From Gammaproteobacteria bacterium (GTDB taxonomy: Bacteria; Pseudomonadota; Gammaproteobacteria; SZUA-140): a stretch of DNA of 35,807 bases. The position numbers and the translations under genes were made by a program. Location: NCBI GenBank assembly GCA_026982565.1, contig JALSGV010000184.1, positions 1 to 35,807 of the forward strand, given 5' to 3'. A model generated the notes under the pieces. The model was not told the DNA's origin. It made no database searches and saw only the letters and a list, made by a program, of their open reading frames with translations. This document shows, one piece after another, positions 12,337 to 22,471 of this stretch (positions are counted from its first letter, which is position 1; every line of letters starts with the position of its first letter).

Positions 12337-15143
12337 GCGAGGCTTTGAACTTTCAGCCAGGTAGCTTGATCCGGGCCCGCGGCCGGGAGTGGGTCATTCT
12401 CCCCGAGTCGCGGGATGAGGTGTTGGTTTTGAGACCCTTGGGGGGCGGGGAGCAGACCACGCGAATCTATGTCCCGCTGGAGCGTGAAGGCATCCGTGCT
12501 GCCAGCTTTCTGCCACCGGACCCTTCGATCACCGGCGGCCGCAGCGCCGGCTTGATCTTGAAGGATGCGCTTACCATGAAGCTGCGCGCCGGTGCTGGCC
12601 CCTTCCGAAGCTTCGGCAATATCGCCGTCGAGCCGCGGCCCTATCAGCTCGTGCCCCTGCTCATGGCTCTGCGCCTGCCGACGGTGCGGTTGCTCATCGC
12701 CGACGACGTGGGCATCGGCAAGACCATTGAGGCCGCCCTCATCGCCCGCGAACTCATGGACCGGGGCGAGATTCATCGCCTGACCGTTTTGTGTCCCCCG
12801 CATCTTTGCGAGCAGTGGCAGGAGGAACTAGCCGAACATTTCAACATCCAGGCCGAGATCGTGCGCACCAGCACCGCGGGCCGTCTCGAACGCGGCCTGC
12901 CGGCCGGCAAGTCCCTGTTCGAGGTCTATCCCTTCACCGTGGTCAGCCTCGACTACATCAAGTCCGACCGCCGCCGCGACGAGTTCCAGCGTGCCTGTCC
13001 AGGCTTCGTCATCGTCGATGAGGCCCACACCTGCACCCAGGGCCAAACCAGAGCCCGCCACCTGCGCCACCAGCTCCTGCGCGGGCTGGCCGATGATACC
13101 GAGCGGCACATGGTCTTCCTGACAGCCACTCCCCACAGTGGCGACGACGAGGCCTTCTACAACCTGCTTGGCTTGCTGGACAGCCAATTTCACCGCTTGG
13201 GCGAAGCGCAGGGTGATGAGCGCACCGCTCTGCGTGATCGCCTCGGCCGCCACTTTGTGCAGCGCCGCCGCCCCGATATCGAGGAATGGCAGGACAAGCG
13301 TTTGTTCCCCGATCGTCTGGTCCGGGAGACCACCTACCGCCTCACCGGCGACTGGGGCCGCATTTTCAGCGACGTGCTCGAATACGCCCGCGAGATGATC
13401 CGCAAAGGCGAGGGAATGGGGGCGCGCCAGCAACGCATGAACTGGTGGGCCGCGCTGGCCCTGTTGCGCTGTATCTCCTCCTCGCCAGCGGCCGCCGTGC
13501 AGGCACTGCGCACCCGTATCCTGGCCGAAGAGCAGGGAGATGCGTTAACCGAGGAAGACGAGCAAAGTATCGCCGCCGCCGTGTTCGATACAGAGGATGA
13601 CGATTTGAGTCAGGACGATACCGTCCCGGGAGCACTGACCAGTGATAATGCCGTCTATCTCGGTGTACTGCTGGAACAGGCGAAGGACCTGCACGGCCCG
13701 AGGGCAGACCCCAAGCTCAAGGCCTTGATCGAACAACTCGGCGAACTGGTGGCAAAAGGCTGTCATCCCGTGGTGTTTTGCCGTTATATTCCCACGGCCC
13801 ACTACGTGCAGGAGCATGTGGCCAGCGCGTTCAAAGAATACGAGGTTATCGCCGTCACCGGCGAACTCACCCCTGCCGAGCGGGAAGAAAAGGTCTACGC
13901 GTTGCAGAAAGCGCCCAAGCGCATTCTGGTTGCCACCGACTGCCTCTCCGAAGGCATCAATCTTCAGAAGGGCTTCGACGCCGTCGTTCACTACGACTTG
14001 TCCTGGAACCCCACCCGCCACGAACAACGCGAGGGTCGGGTGGACCGCTTTGGCCAGGAGGCGCCCGTAGTACGTGCCGTCATGCTCTATGGTGAGGATA
14101 ACCCGGTCGATGGCGCCGTGTTGCGGGTCATCCTGCGCAAGGCTGAGCGCATCCGCAAGGAGCTGGGCGTGCTGGTACCCATGCCCGAAGACCCCGACAA
14201 GGTCACCGAAGCTGTATTGCAGGCCGTCATGCTGGGCAAGGGGAACCTCGATCCGAAACAGCAGCAACTGGCCCTGACATTGGACGAGATCGATCACCGT
14301 CTGGAAGGCGAATGGGAGAGCCTGCGCGAGAAGGCCGAAAAGAGCCGTACCATCTTTGCCCAGCGCCGCCTGCGTCCCGAAGAGGTCATCCCCGAATGGC
14401 GGCGCGCCATGGCTGCTTTGGGCAGCGAGGAGGATGTCGCGCGTTTCGTCACCGGGGTCGCCCAGCGCCTCGGAGCGCCGCTGGAAAAACGCGGGAAGCA
14501 CTGGCGCCTGCCGGTGCGCCACCTGCCACCAAGCCTCAAGGAGCGTCTCGCCGTGCACGGCATCGAAGAATTTCTCGATCTGACCTTCCATTATCCACCA
14601 CCGGCTGAGGCGGTCTGGATTCACCGCAGCCATCCGCTGGTATCCGTGCTGGCCGACTATGTTACCGAGACCGCCCTCGACGGTGACCAGCCGGAAATCG
14701 CTGCCCGTGCCAGCGCCCTGTTTTCCAGCCGGGTCGAGGTACGCACCGTGCTTTGGCTGCTGCGGCTGCGGGTGCAGATCACCCTGACCCGCGAGATAGG
14801 CAGCCGCACGTTGCTGGCCGAAGAGGCACTTGCCGCCGTCAGTGAAGGCGACGCGCCGCCGCGCCTGCTTGGCCCCGCCGATGCCCGCGCTCTGCTCGCC
14901 GCCCAGGCCGAGCGCAACATGGAATCGGCCCTGCGCAGCCGCCATGTGCAACGGGCGCTGGACCGCTTGCCGGAACTGCAAAGTGCATTCGACAGCCTGG
15001 CACAAGAACGGGCCGAGGCCATCCTCGCCGACCATCGCCGGGTGCGCGATGCAGCCCAGGCCCGCGGCCGGTACGAGGTCGAACCCATGCTGCCCATGGA
15101 TGTGGTCGGGGTCTACGTCCTGATCCCGGCCCGGAGCATCTAG
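12333..15143 (+). CDS. drmD: DrmD-like SNF2 helicase
   Basis: This 936-aa protein is a SNF2-family ATPase whose sequence closely resembles, from memory, the class 1 DISARM helicase DrmD. Motif I is ADDVGIGKT (124-131 for the core), motif II DEAH (229-232), motif III TATPHSGD (from 264), and motif VI EQREGRVDRFGQ (from 564). The N-terminal region before motif I includes a short beta-rich GSLIRARGREWV segment typical of this group. After the motor, about 350 helical residues complete the expected length. In DISARM the DrmD-DrmMI pair defines class 1. The start overlaps the upstream stop by 4 nt (ATGA), and the methyltransferase begins 3 bp downstream, matching the usual DrmD-DrmMI order. It is expected to translocate on DNA as part of the restriction complex. 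Confidence 0.82.
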
Positions 15144-15146
15144 GCC

Positions 15147-18100
15147 ATGACGCGGCGTCTCCAAAGCGGCACCGGCTTCGACGCCCTGCGCATCGAAGGC
15201 GGCCTGCTACCGGCCGAGTTCCTGCACACTGTGGCTGCCCTGCAGGCCCCGCAACAGTCGGAAGCCGACTATGGCGTTCCCCCCGGCCTCAAGCTACGCG
15301 ACGAGATTGGCCGCTACTGGCGTATCGCCCACAGCCTCTGGCAGCGCTATGCCGAGCAGGTGGAACGCACGGATACCGATGCCCGAAAGGCCGGTATCGA
15401 CGGCTGGCTCGAGCCGCTGCTCAAGGAGGTCCTGGGATTTGCCGACCTCCACGCCACGTCGGCGCGAGTGAAGGACGAGCGCCGGTTTCCGATCACCCAT
15501 CTCGCCTGCGACGACCAAGTCCCGCTGGTGCTCACCACCGCGGACCATCCCCTCGACAAGGGCGATGTGGCCTTTGGCGAGGAGGGCCGCAGGCGCTCGC
15601 CCCACGGCCTGGCCCAGGAGTATCTCAACGCCGAGGAGGCCTGCCTCTGGGCCATCGTGGCCAACGGCACCCACCTGCGCCTGCTGCGCGACAACCCCAG
15701 CCTCACCCGTCCGGCCTACCTGGAGGTGGATCTGGAACGGATGTTCCGCGAGGAACTCTACCCGGACTTTGCTGCCTTCTGGCTCCTGTGTCACGCCAGC
15801 CGCCTCTGCCCCCGCGAACCGGGCCGGCCGGAAAACTGCATCGTGGAGGGCTGGCGGGATCAGGCCCAGGAAACCGGCGAGCGCGCTCTGGAACGCCTGC
15901 GCGATGGCGTGGAACGGGCCCTTCGCGAGCTGGGCTCGGGTTTCCTGGAACACCCGAAGAACGGTACCCTGCGCCAGGCCATCGAAGAGGGCAGGCTGTC
16001 CGAGGATGCCTTCTTCCAGCAGCTCCTGCGCTTGATCTACCGCTTTCTGTTGCTGTTCACTGCCGAAGACCGCGACGTGCTCCATGCGCCGGGGGCAGCC
16101 CCCGAGGCCCGTGCGCTCTACCGGGACGGCTACAGCGCGGGCCGATTGCGCGAGTATGCGCTCTCCCGCGCCAGCTACGACCGCCACCACGACCTCTGGG
16201 AAGGCCTGAAAGTTACCTTCCATGCCTTGCAGACCGGCGCCGAGGCCCTGGGCCTGCCGCCCCTGGGCGGCCTGTTCGAAACCGGGCAGTGCCCCGACCT
16301 GGACGCCGCCCGCCTGCCCAACCGCCGCCTGCTCGCGGCCGTCCACGCCCTGGCCTGGTTTCGTGTCGGCGACGCCCTCACCCGCGTCAACTACCGGGAC
16401 ATGGACATCGAGGAACTGGGCAGCGTGTACGAGAGCCTGCTTGAGCTGGTGCCCGTGGTGCACGTAGACACCCACCCTTGGTGTTTCGGTTTCCTGGGCG
16501 ATCCGGAGCCCGGAGAGGAGCCGGTGCAAGGGAAGGGCCGCGGCAGTGCGCGCAAGACCACCGGCAGCTACTACACCCCCGACGTCCTCGTACAAGAACT
16601 CGTCAAATCCGCCCTGGACCCCGTCATCGAACGCACCCTGAAGGAACACGCCCAGAACCCCGTCGAGGCCCTGCTGGCGCTCAAGATCGTCGATCCCGCC
16701 GCCGGCTCCGGCCACTTTCTGCTCGCCGCCGCCCGCCGCCTCGCTGCCGAGGTGGCCCGTCTCCAGGCCGGCGCCGACCAGCCCACCGAGGCCGACTATC
16801 GTCATGCCCTGCGCGAGGTGGTGCGCAGATGCATCTACGGCGTGGACTTGAACCCCCTGGCCGTGGAGCTATGCAAGACCGCCCTCTGGCTGGAAACCGT
16901 GGAGCCCGGCAAGCCCCTGGGCTTCCTCGACGCCCACATCCGCTGCGGCAACGCCGTGGTCGGTGTGCTCGACCCCGAAATCACCAAGGACGGCATCCCC
17001 GACGCGGCCTACAAACCCCTGACGGGTGATGACAAAAAGGCCGCCAGTCAGTTGAAGAAGGCCAACAAGGCCGCCCGCGAGGCCGGCGTGCAGGCGCTCG
17101 ATTTCAGTGCCGCCGTCGCCGAGCCCGACCTCTGTGCCGTCGATCTCGACCACATGCCCGAGGACACGCCCGAGCAGATCGCCGACAAGCGTGCCGCCTG
17201 GGAAGCGGCGCAGACCAGTCACGCCTGCCGCCACCAGCGCCGGCTCGCCGACCTCTACACCGCCGCCTTCTTCGCCCCCAAGCGGCCCGATACCCTAGAC
17301 GCCGTACCCACCACCGCCGACCTGCAGGCTTGGAAGGACGGTGCCGAGGTGCGCTCTGCCGTGGCGCAAATGGCCGAGCGCCTCGCCGCGGAGCACCGCT
17401 TCTTCCACTGGACCATCGAGTTTCCGGAGGTCTTCGCCCGGGGCGGTTTCGACTGCGTGCTGGGCAATCCGCCGTGGGATGTTTCCCAATTGTCCGAGGA
17501 AGAATATTTTTCGGTTCACGCTCCCAGCATTGCCAGGCTGAAAGGGAACAAACGCAAGCAAGCCATCGCCGAGCTGGAACATGAAAACCCTGCACTGTGG
17601 TCACAATACCAGAGCGACAAACGGAAGATTGAATCCGCGAATCAGTTCGTGCGCGAAGCCGGTCGTTTTCCATTGACCGCCTTTGGCAAATTTAACCTTT
17701 ATGCGCTTTTCGCAGAGACTTTCCTCGCCCTTGTGAAGGAAAAGGGGCGGGCCGGCATCATCGTGCCCACCGGCATTGCCACCGACGACTCCACCAAGGC
17801 CTTCTTCGCCCACATCACCGATGGACAGCGGCTGGCCTCCCTGTACGATTTCGAGAACCGTGAAAAACTGTTCCCAGCTGTAGACAGTCGCATGAAGTTC
17901 AGCCTGCTCACCCTCGGCAGTGACTGCCCCGAGGCCGATTTCCTCTTCTTCGCCACCCGCATCACCCACCTGCGCGACCCACGCCGCCACTTCCGGCTCA
18001 CGGCCGCCGACATCGCCCTGCTCAACCCCAACACCCGCACCTGCCCCGTGTTCCGCAGCCGCCGCGATGCGGAGCTGACGGAGAAGATCTACCACCGGGT

Positions 18101-19112
18101 GCCCGCGCTCATCGACGAATCGAAGGACAAGGGGGGAAATCCCTGGCATGTCCAGTTCCGTCAAGGGTTGTTCAACATGACTTCCGACAGCGACCTCTTC
18201 ATGGAATCGACTGAACTAGAGGAAGCCGGCGCCACCCGGCAGGGTCCCAACTGGGTGTTGCCCAATGGCGAGGTCTTCGTGCCGCTGTACGAGGCCAAGA
18301 TGGTCCACCAGTTCGACCACCGCTGGGCCGAATACGAAGACGACGGCAAGACCACCCGCGACCTTCTTGACGCCGACCACGCCGACCCCACCCGCACCGC
18401 CCGCCCCCGCTACTGGGTGCCCCGCGCCGAAGTCGAATCCCGCCTTCAGGCCCGCGACTGGCAACGCGGCTGGCTGCTGGGCTGGCGGGACATCACCAAC
18501 GCCACCAACGAACGCACCGTCATTGCCGGCGTGGTGCCGAGGGTGGGGGTGGGGCACAAGTTCCCCCTATTTGCGGGATTTACCGATACTATAACCGTTG
18601 GGCAAATAGCTGCTTTCTATTCAAATTTGAATAGTCTTGTTCTTGATTATATTGCACGTCAAAAAGTAGGGGGAACTTCACTGACATATTTCTACCTGAA
18701 ACAGTTTCCGTTGCTTCCACCCGACGCCTACACCCAAACCGACCTCGACTTCATCGTCCCTCGCGTCCTCGAGCTGACCTACACCGCCGAGGATATGCGC
18801 CCCTGGGCCGAAGACCTGGGCTACCGCGGCGACCCCTTCCCCTGGGATCCCAGCCGCCGCCGCCAGCTCCGCGCCGAACTCGACGCCTACTACGCCCGCC
18901 TCTACGGCCTCACCCGCGACGAACTGCGCTACATCCTCGACCCCGCCGACGTCGAAGGCGACGACTACCCCTCCGAGACCTTCCGCGTCCTCAAGGAAAA
19001 GGAAATCCGCGAATTCGGCGACTACCGCACCCGCAACCTGGTGCTGGACGCCTGGGACCGGCTGGAGGAGGCTGGTGTTGGAGGGCGCGCTGTGAGACAG
19101 GTGCGCGCATGA
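15147..19112 (+). CDS. drmMI: DISARM class 1-type adenine DNA methyltransferase
   Basis: This 1321-aa protein is an Eco57I/type IIG-style N6-adenine methyltransferase without a visible nuclease motif. The SAM-binding motif I is DPAAGSGHF (516-524), preceded by TGSYYTP (472-478). The catalytic motif IV is NPPW (774-777). The long N-terminal part and C-terminal target-recognition region match the size of DrmMI in class 1 DISARM. Methylation of host sites would protect self DNA from the rest of the system. Two patches, about 17490-17720 and 18575-18715, are clearly more AT-rich than the rest, which is extremely C/G-rich at third positions; the second encodes the conserved FDYIARQKVGGT-like segment near the C-terminus. 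This suggests recombination within the gene. It starts 3 bp after drmD and overlaps the next gene by ATGA. Confidence 0.85.
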   Translation: MTRRLQSGTGFDALRIEGGLLPAEFLHTVAALQAPQQSEADYGVPPGLKLRDEIGRYWRIAHSLWQRYAEQVERTDTDARKAGIDGWLEPLLKEVLGFADLHATSARVKDERRFPITHLACDDQVPLVLTTADHPLDKGDVAFGEEGRRRSPHGLAQEYLNAEEACLWAIVANGTHLRLLRDNPSLTRPAYLEVDLERMFREELYPDFAAFWLLCHASRLCPREPGRPENCIVEGWRDQAQETGERALERLRDGVERALRELGSGFLEHPKNGTLRQAIEEGRLSEDAFFQQLLRLIYRFLLLFTAEDRDVLHAPGAAPEARALYRDGYSAGRLREYALSRASYDRHHDLWEGLKVTFHALQTGAEALGLPPLGGLFETGQCPDLDAARLPNRRLLAAVHALAWFRVGDALTRVNYRDMDIEELGSVYESLLELVPVVHVDTHPWCFGFLGDPEPGEEPVQGKGRGSARKTTGSYYTPDVLVQELVKSALDPVIERTLKEHAQNPVEALLALKIVDPAAGSGHFLLAAARRLAAEVARLQAGADQPTEADYRHALREVVRRCIYGVDLNPLAVELCKTALWLETVEPGKPLGFLDAHIRCGNAVVGVLDPEITKDGIPDAAYKPLTGDDKKAASQLKKANKAAREAGVQALDFSAAVAEPDLCAVDLDHMPEDTPEQIADKRAAWEAAQTSHACRHQRRLADLYTAAFFAPKRPDTLDAVPTTADLQAWKDGAEVRSAVAQMAERLAAEHRFFHWTIEFPEVFARGGFDCVLGNPPWDVSQLSEEEYFSVHAPSIARLKGNKRKQAIAELEHENPALWSQYQSDKRKIESANQFVREAGRFPLTAFGKFNLYALFAETFLALVKEKGRAGIIVPTGIATDDSTKAFFAHITDGQRLASLYDFENREKLFPAVDSRMKFSLLTLGSDCPEADFLFFATRITHLRDPRRHFRLTAADIALLNPNTRTCPVFRSRRDAELTEKIYHRVPALIDESKDKGGNPWHVQFRQGLFNMTSDSDLFMESTELEEAGATRQGPNWVLPNGEVFVPLYEAKMVHQFDHRWAEYEDDGKTTRDLLDADHADPTRTARPRYWVPRAEVESRLQARDWQRGWLLGWRDITNATNERTVIAGVVPRVGVGHKFPLFAGFTDTITVGQIAAFYSNLNSLVLDYIARQKVGGTSLTYFYLKQFPLLPPDAYTQTDLDFIVPRVLELTYTAEDMRPWAEDLGYRGDPFPWDPSRRRQLRAELDAYYARLYGLTRDELRYILDPADVEGDDYPSETFRVLKEKEIREFGDYRTRNLVLDAWDRLEEAGVGGRAVRQVRA

Positions 19113-22100
19113 ATGCAGAACTCGATCAGGCCATCCTCGACTACCTGAAGGCGCATCCGGCCAGCCTGGCCCGCGAGGTCGCCGATGCTCTGGGCGTGGA
19201 CAAGCGGCAGATCAACAGCCGCCTGTATGCTGCCCTCAAGGGTCGGGTGGAACAGGACCGCAGTTATCGCTGGTCGCTGGCTGGCCAAGTGTCCACCGGC
19301 GAAGAGGCGGCTGGTGAGGCTGCGCGCAGATATCCAGACACCGTGCTCTCGCGCCTGGCCCGTTACTATCTCGCCTGTCTCGGCCACGACGAGGGCGGGG
19401 TGTCGGTGTTCGCCGCCAGCCGTCACGAACTGGACTACCGTGAACTGCCACAGCTGCCCGGCATGGATGGTGCCGGTTTGCCCGTGGAGGAGCTGCGTGC
19501 CATGCAGGCGCGGCGGCGCAGGGATCGCTCGCCAGTGCAGCTCTATTTCGGCTATCCAGTGATGCTGGGCCTGCAGCGCTCTCGCCGCTCCAACTGGCAG
19601 GGCTTCATGGTGGAACCCCTCTTTTTGTTCCCACTACGCCAAGGGGCGCAGGGCGGGTACGAGCTGGACCTGTGCTGGCCGGTCATCAACCAGAAGGCCT
19701 ACCGGCGCCTCACCCATGCCAGTGGCAATCAGGTCATGGACGAGATCGTCCAGCTGGAGGGCGAGTTGGGGCTGGTGGAGGCCGACGTGGCGCCCGATCT
19801 CGACGAGCTGGCCTTGCGCCTGCAGGCGGTGCGGTCCGAGTGGCCCTGGCAAGAGGACATCGATCCACAAAGGCTGTCCGCCGAGCCGCAGCTCTCGGAA
19901 CTCGAAGTCGAAGGCATTTATAACCGCGCCGTGCTGATGCTGGTGGAACGTCCCCCCTTTACTCAGGGCCTGGAGTCCGAACTCAACCGGCTTGCCATGC
20001 TCCCGGAAGGGAGTGCCGATGGCACTGCGTTGGGCGATTGGCTGAGCGGCCAGGTTTCTGAGGCCGAATCCGAGTCCCACGCGCTCCTGGAGGTGCTGCC
20101 CATGAACATTGAGCAGCGCCAAGCGGTGCAGAGCGCACTGGGGCGGTATCTCACCGTGATCACGGGCCCGCCGGGGACGGGCAAGTCCCAGGTGGTTACC
20201 AATTTGCTGATCAATGCCGCATGGCGCGGCCAGAAGGTGCTGTTTGCTTCCAAGAACAACAAGGCGGTGGACGTGGTGGAGGTGCGAGTCAACGGCCTCG
20301 GCAGCCGCCCGACGCTGCTGCGGGTGGGATCCAACCAATACATGGCCGGCCTCGCCGAGTACCTGATCTCCCTACTTGCGGCCACCACTACCGAGGAAGA
20401 CGAGTTGGCCTACCGGGAGCTTTGCGGGACTCACGAGAGTCTGGCCGGCGAGCTGGAGGGCTTCGGCCGTGAGGCGCGGGCGATCATCGAGCTGCGCAAC
20501 CGGGTGGACAGGCTGGAGCAGCAGGCCGAGAATGCGCGCAAACGGCTGGGCGCGGCCGTCTTCGCCAGCCTGCGTGGGCAGGACCGCACGGCGCTGGAAA
20601 CCGGGCTCGCCCGGTTCCGTGAACGGCTCCAGCGGGCGGATCGTTCGCGCCAGCCCCTGTTGACCCGGCTGTTCTGGCGCTGGGTGTCCAGCGGTCGCTA
20701 TGCCGCGCTGCGGGCAGCGGCTGAGACGCTAGCTGGCTCGCCTGCGCGGCTGGGGTTGCCGCTGCCCGAGACCGCGCCTTCCGATGCCAGTTTCGGGCAG
20801 TGGCTTGAATTCGGCAGCCGACTCGACGAGCGCTTGGAGGTGGCCAGCGCAGTGCTGGACTATTTTGCCGCCCTCCGGGAACTGGAGGCCAGCCGGCGGC
20901 TGGAGGAGATCGCCGTGGCGCAGGCGCGCTGCCAGCAGCGCATGGCAGAGAACGCGCTGCACCTGTGGGATGCTTGGCTGAGGCTCCAGCCGGGCAGGCT
21001 CGCGGCAGGGGATCGCGAATTGATCAACCGCTATGCGGCCCTGCTGAAGATGGTTTTGGATCAGGGTGCCAGCGAGAACATGGATCGTGCCGTCTATCGA
21101 GAATATTACAAGCTGTTCCCGCAAGTGAGCCATCTGCTGCCCTGCTGGGCGGTGACCTCACTTTCCGCCCGCGGCAAGGTGCCCTTCGAGCCCGGCTACT
21201 TCGACCTGGTGGTGTTCGACGAGGCCAGCCAGTGCGACATCGCCTCGGCGCTGCCCCTGCTGTATCGCGCGAAGCGTGCCGTGGTCATCGGTGATCCCAG
21301 GCAGCTCTCACATATCAGCGCCTTGCCGCGTGGTCAGGACCAGAAACTTTTGGAGCGCTTCGATCTGCTGGGCAGCTACCCCCATTGGGGCTATGCTCAC
21401 AACTCGCTGTTTGATCTCGCCGCCGGCCATGCAGGGAGTAGTCAGATTATTGCCCTGCGAGATCATCATCGCTCCCAGGCGGATATCATCGAGTTTTCCA
21501 ACCGCTATTTCTATGAGGGACGGCTGCGTGTCGCCACCCGCTACGACCAGCTGCGCCGTCCTGCTCCTGATGCCCCTGGCATCCGCTGGGTGGATGTTCA
21601 GGGTCGTGTCGTGCGCCCTGCAAGCGGTGGCGCTGTCAATGAGGCCGAGGTGGAAATGGTGGTGAAGGTATTGGCCGATTTGGTGCTGCAAAAGGGATAC
21701 CGAGGCAGCGTCGGCGTCGTGTCGCCATTTCGTCTCCAGGCCAATCGCATCCGCGAGGAGGTCAACAAACTTCCCGAACTCTCCCAGCGCCTGCTCGACC
21801 AGGGCTTCATTGCCGATACTGTGCACAAGTTTCAGGGCGACGAACGGGATGTCATGATCTTCTCGCCGGTGGTTTCTACCGACACACCGAATACTGCGCT
21901 CGGCTTTCTGCGGTCCCAGGGCAACCTGTTCAACGTGGCCATTACCCGTGCGCGTGCCCAGCTCGTGGTGGTCGGGGATCGTGCTGCTTGCGGGAACTCG
22001 GGTGTTGACTATCTGGAGCAATTCGTTCGCTACGAGCTCGAACTCGAGAACCGCGAAGAACGCTACCACGAGACTCAGCTCCACGATCTGGGCCCTGAAT

Positions 22101-22471
22101 ACCCTGCCGTGGCCAATCCTGAACAGGTATCGGAATGGGAAAAGATCCTCTATCGGGCCCTGTATGCAGCAGGCATACGGACTCTGCCGCAATACCAGGT
22201 TGAGAAATATGCGCTCGATCTTGCCTTGATCGACGGCAATCGCCGCCTCGATATCGAAGTGGATGGCGAGCGTTACCATCGCAATTGGAGCGGGGAACTG
22301 TGCTACCGCGACATGTTGCGCAATCAGCGCATGTACGAGCTGGGATGGGACGTGATGCGTTTCTGGGTCTATGAGGTGCGCGATGATCTGGCAGGTTGCG
22401 TGGAGAGGGTGGTGAAATGGAAGAACGATGTTGCCGGTTTCGGCAGCCAGGCCAATGGGGGAAGCGAATGA
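19109..22471 (+). CDS. Upf1-like SF1 helicase with Vsr/DUF559-like nuclease tail
   Basis: This 1120-aa protein has three parts. Residues 1-55 look like a winged-helix DNA-binding domain (AREVADALGVDKRQINSRL). The middle is an AAA_11/AAA_12-type superfamily 1 helicase: Walker A GPPGTGKS (353-360), motif II DEAS (704-707) followed by GDPRQL, VHKFQGDERD (from 905), and NVAITRAR (942-949). A long helical, partly coiled insertion lies between the Walker A and DEAS motifs. The last 90 residues contain RRLDIEVDGERYH (D1048, E1050, D1052) and a following LRNQRMYELGWDVMRFW, the pattern of Vsr/DUF559 endonuclease-fold domains. It would be a helicase-nuclease acting on foreign DNA. It is not part of the canonical DISARM gene set. 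ATGA overlaps link it to both neighbours. Confidence 0.8.
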   Translation: MNAELDQAILDYLKAHPASLAREVADALGVDKRQINSRLYAALKGRVEQDRSYRWSLAGQVSTGEEAAGEAARRYPDTVLSRLARYYLACLGHDEGGVSVFAASRHELDYRELPQLPGMDGAGLPVEELRAMQARRRRDRSPVQLYFGYPVMLGLQRSRRSNWQGFMVEPLFLFPLRQGAQGGYELDLCWPVINQKAYRRLTHASGNQVMDEIVQLEGELGLVEADVAPDLDELALRLQAVRSEWPWQEDIDPQRLSAEPQLSELEVEGIYNRAVLMLVERPPFTQGLESELNRLAMLPEGSADGTALGDWLSGQVSEAESESHALLEVLPMNIEQRQAVQSALGRYLTVITGPPGTGKSQVVTNLLINAAWRGQKVLFASKNNKAVDVVEVRVNGLGSRPTLLRVGSNQYMAGLAEYLISLLAATTTEEDELAYRELCGTHESLAGELEGFGREARAIIELRNRVDRLEQQAENARKRLGAAVFASLRGQDRTALETGLARFRERLQRADRSRQPLLTRLFWRWVSSGRYAALRAAAETLAGSPARLGLPLPETAPSDASFGQWLEFGSRLDERLEVASAVLDYFAALRELEASRRLEEIAVAQARCQQRMAENALHLWDAWLRLQPGRLAAGDRELINRYAALLKMVLDQGASENMDRAVYREYYKLFPQVSHLLPCWAVTSLSARGKVPFEPGYFDLVVFDEASQCDIASALPLLYRAKRAVVIGDPRQLSHISALPRGQDQKLLERFDLLGSYPHWGYAHNSLFDLAAGHAGSSQIIALRDHHRSQADIIEFSNRYFYEGRLRVATRYDQLRRPAPDAPGIRWVDVQGRVVRPASGGAVNEAEVEMVVKVLADLVLQKGYRGSVGVVSPFRLQANRIREEVNKLPELSQRLLDQGFIADTVHKFQGDERDVMIFSPVVSTDTPNTALGFLRSQGNLFNVAITRARAQLVVVGDRAACGNSGVDYLEQFVRYELELENREERYHETQLHDLGPEYPAVANPEQVSEWEKILYRALYAAGIRTLPQYQVEKYALDLALIDGNRRLDIEVDGERYHRNWSGELCYRDMLRNQRMYELGWDVMRFWVYEVRDDLAGCVERVVKWKNDVAGFGSQANGGSE

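Noticed and set aside
13545-15164. Minus-strand open frame of 539 codons
   Set aside because: It lies opposite the drmD-like gene, has no ribosome site or domain, and results from GC-rich codon structure.
15294-16805. Minus-strand open frame of 503 codons
   Set aside because: It is antisense to the methyltransferase N-terminal half, with glycine/valine-rich composition typical of shadow frames.
22396-22467. Longer start for the 902-aa protein
   Set aside because: It would overlap the previous gene by 76 bp, while the ATG at 22468 has a good ribosome site and the operon's usual ATGA overlap.
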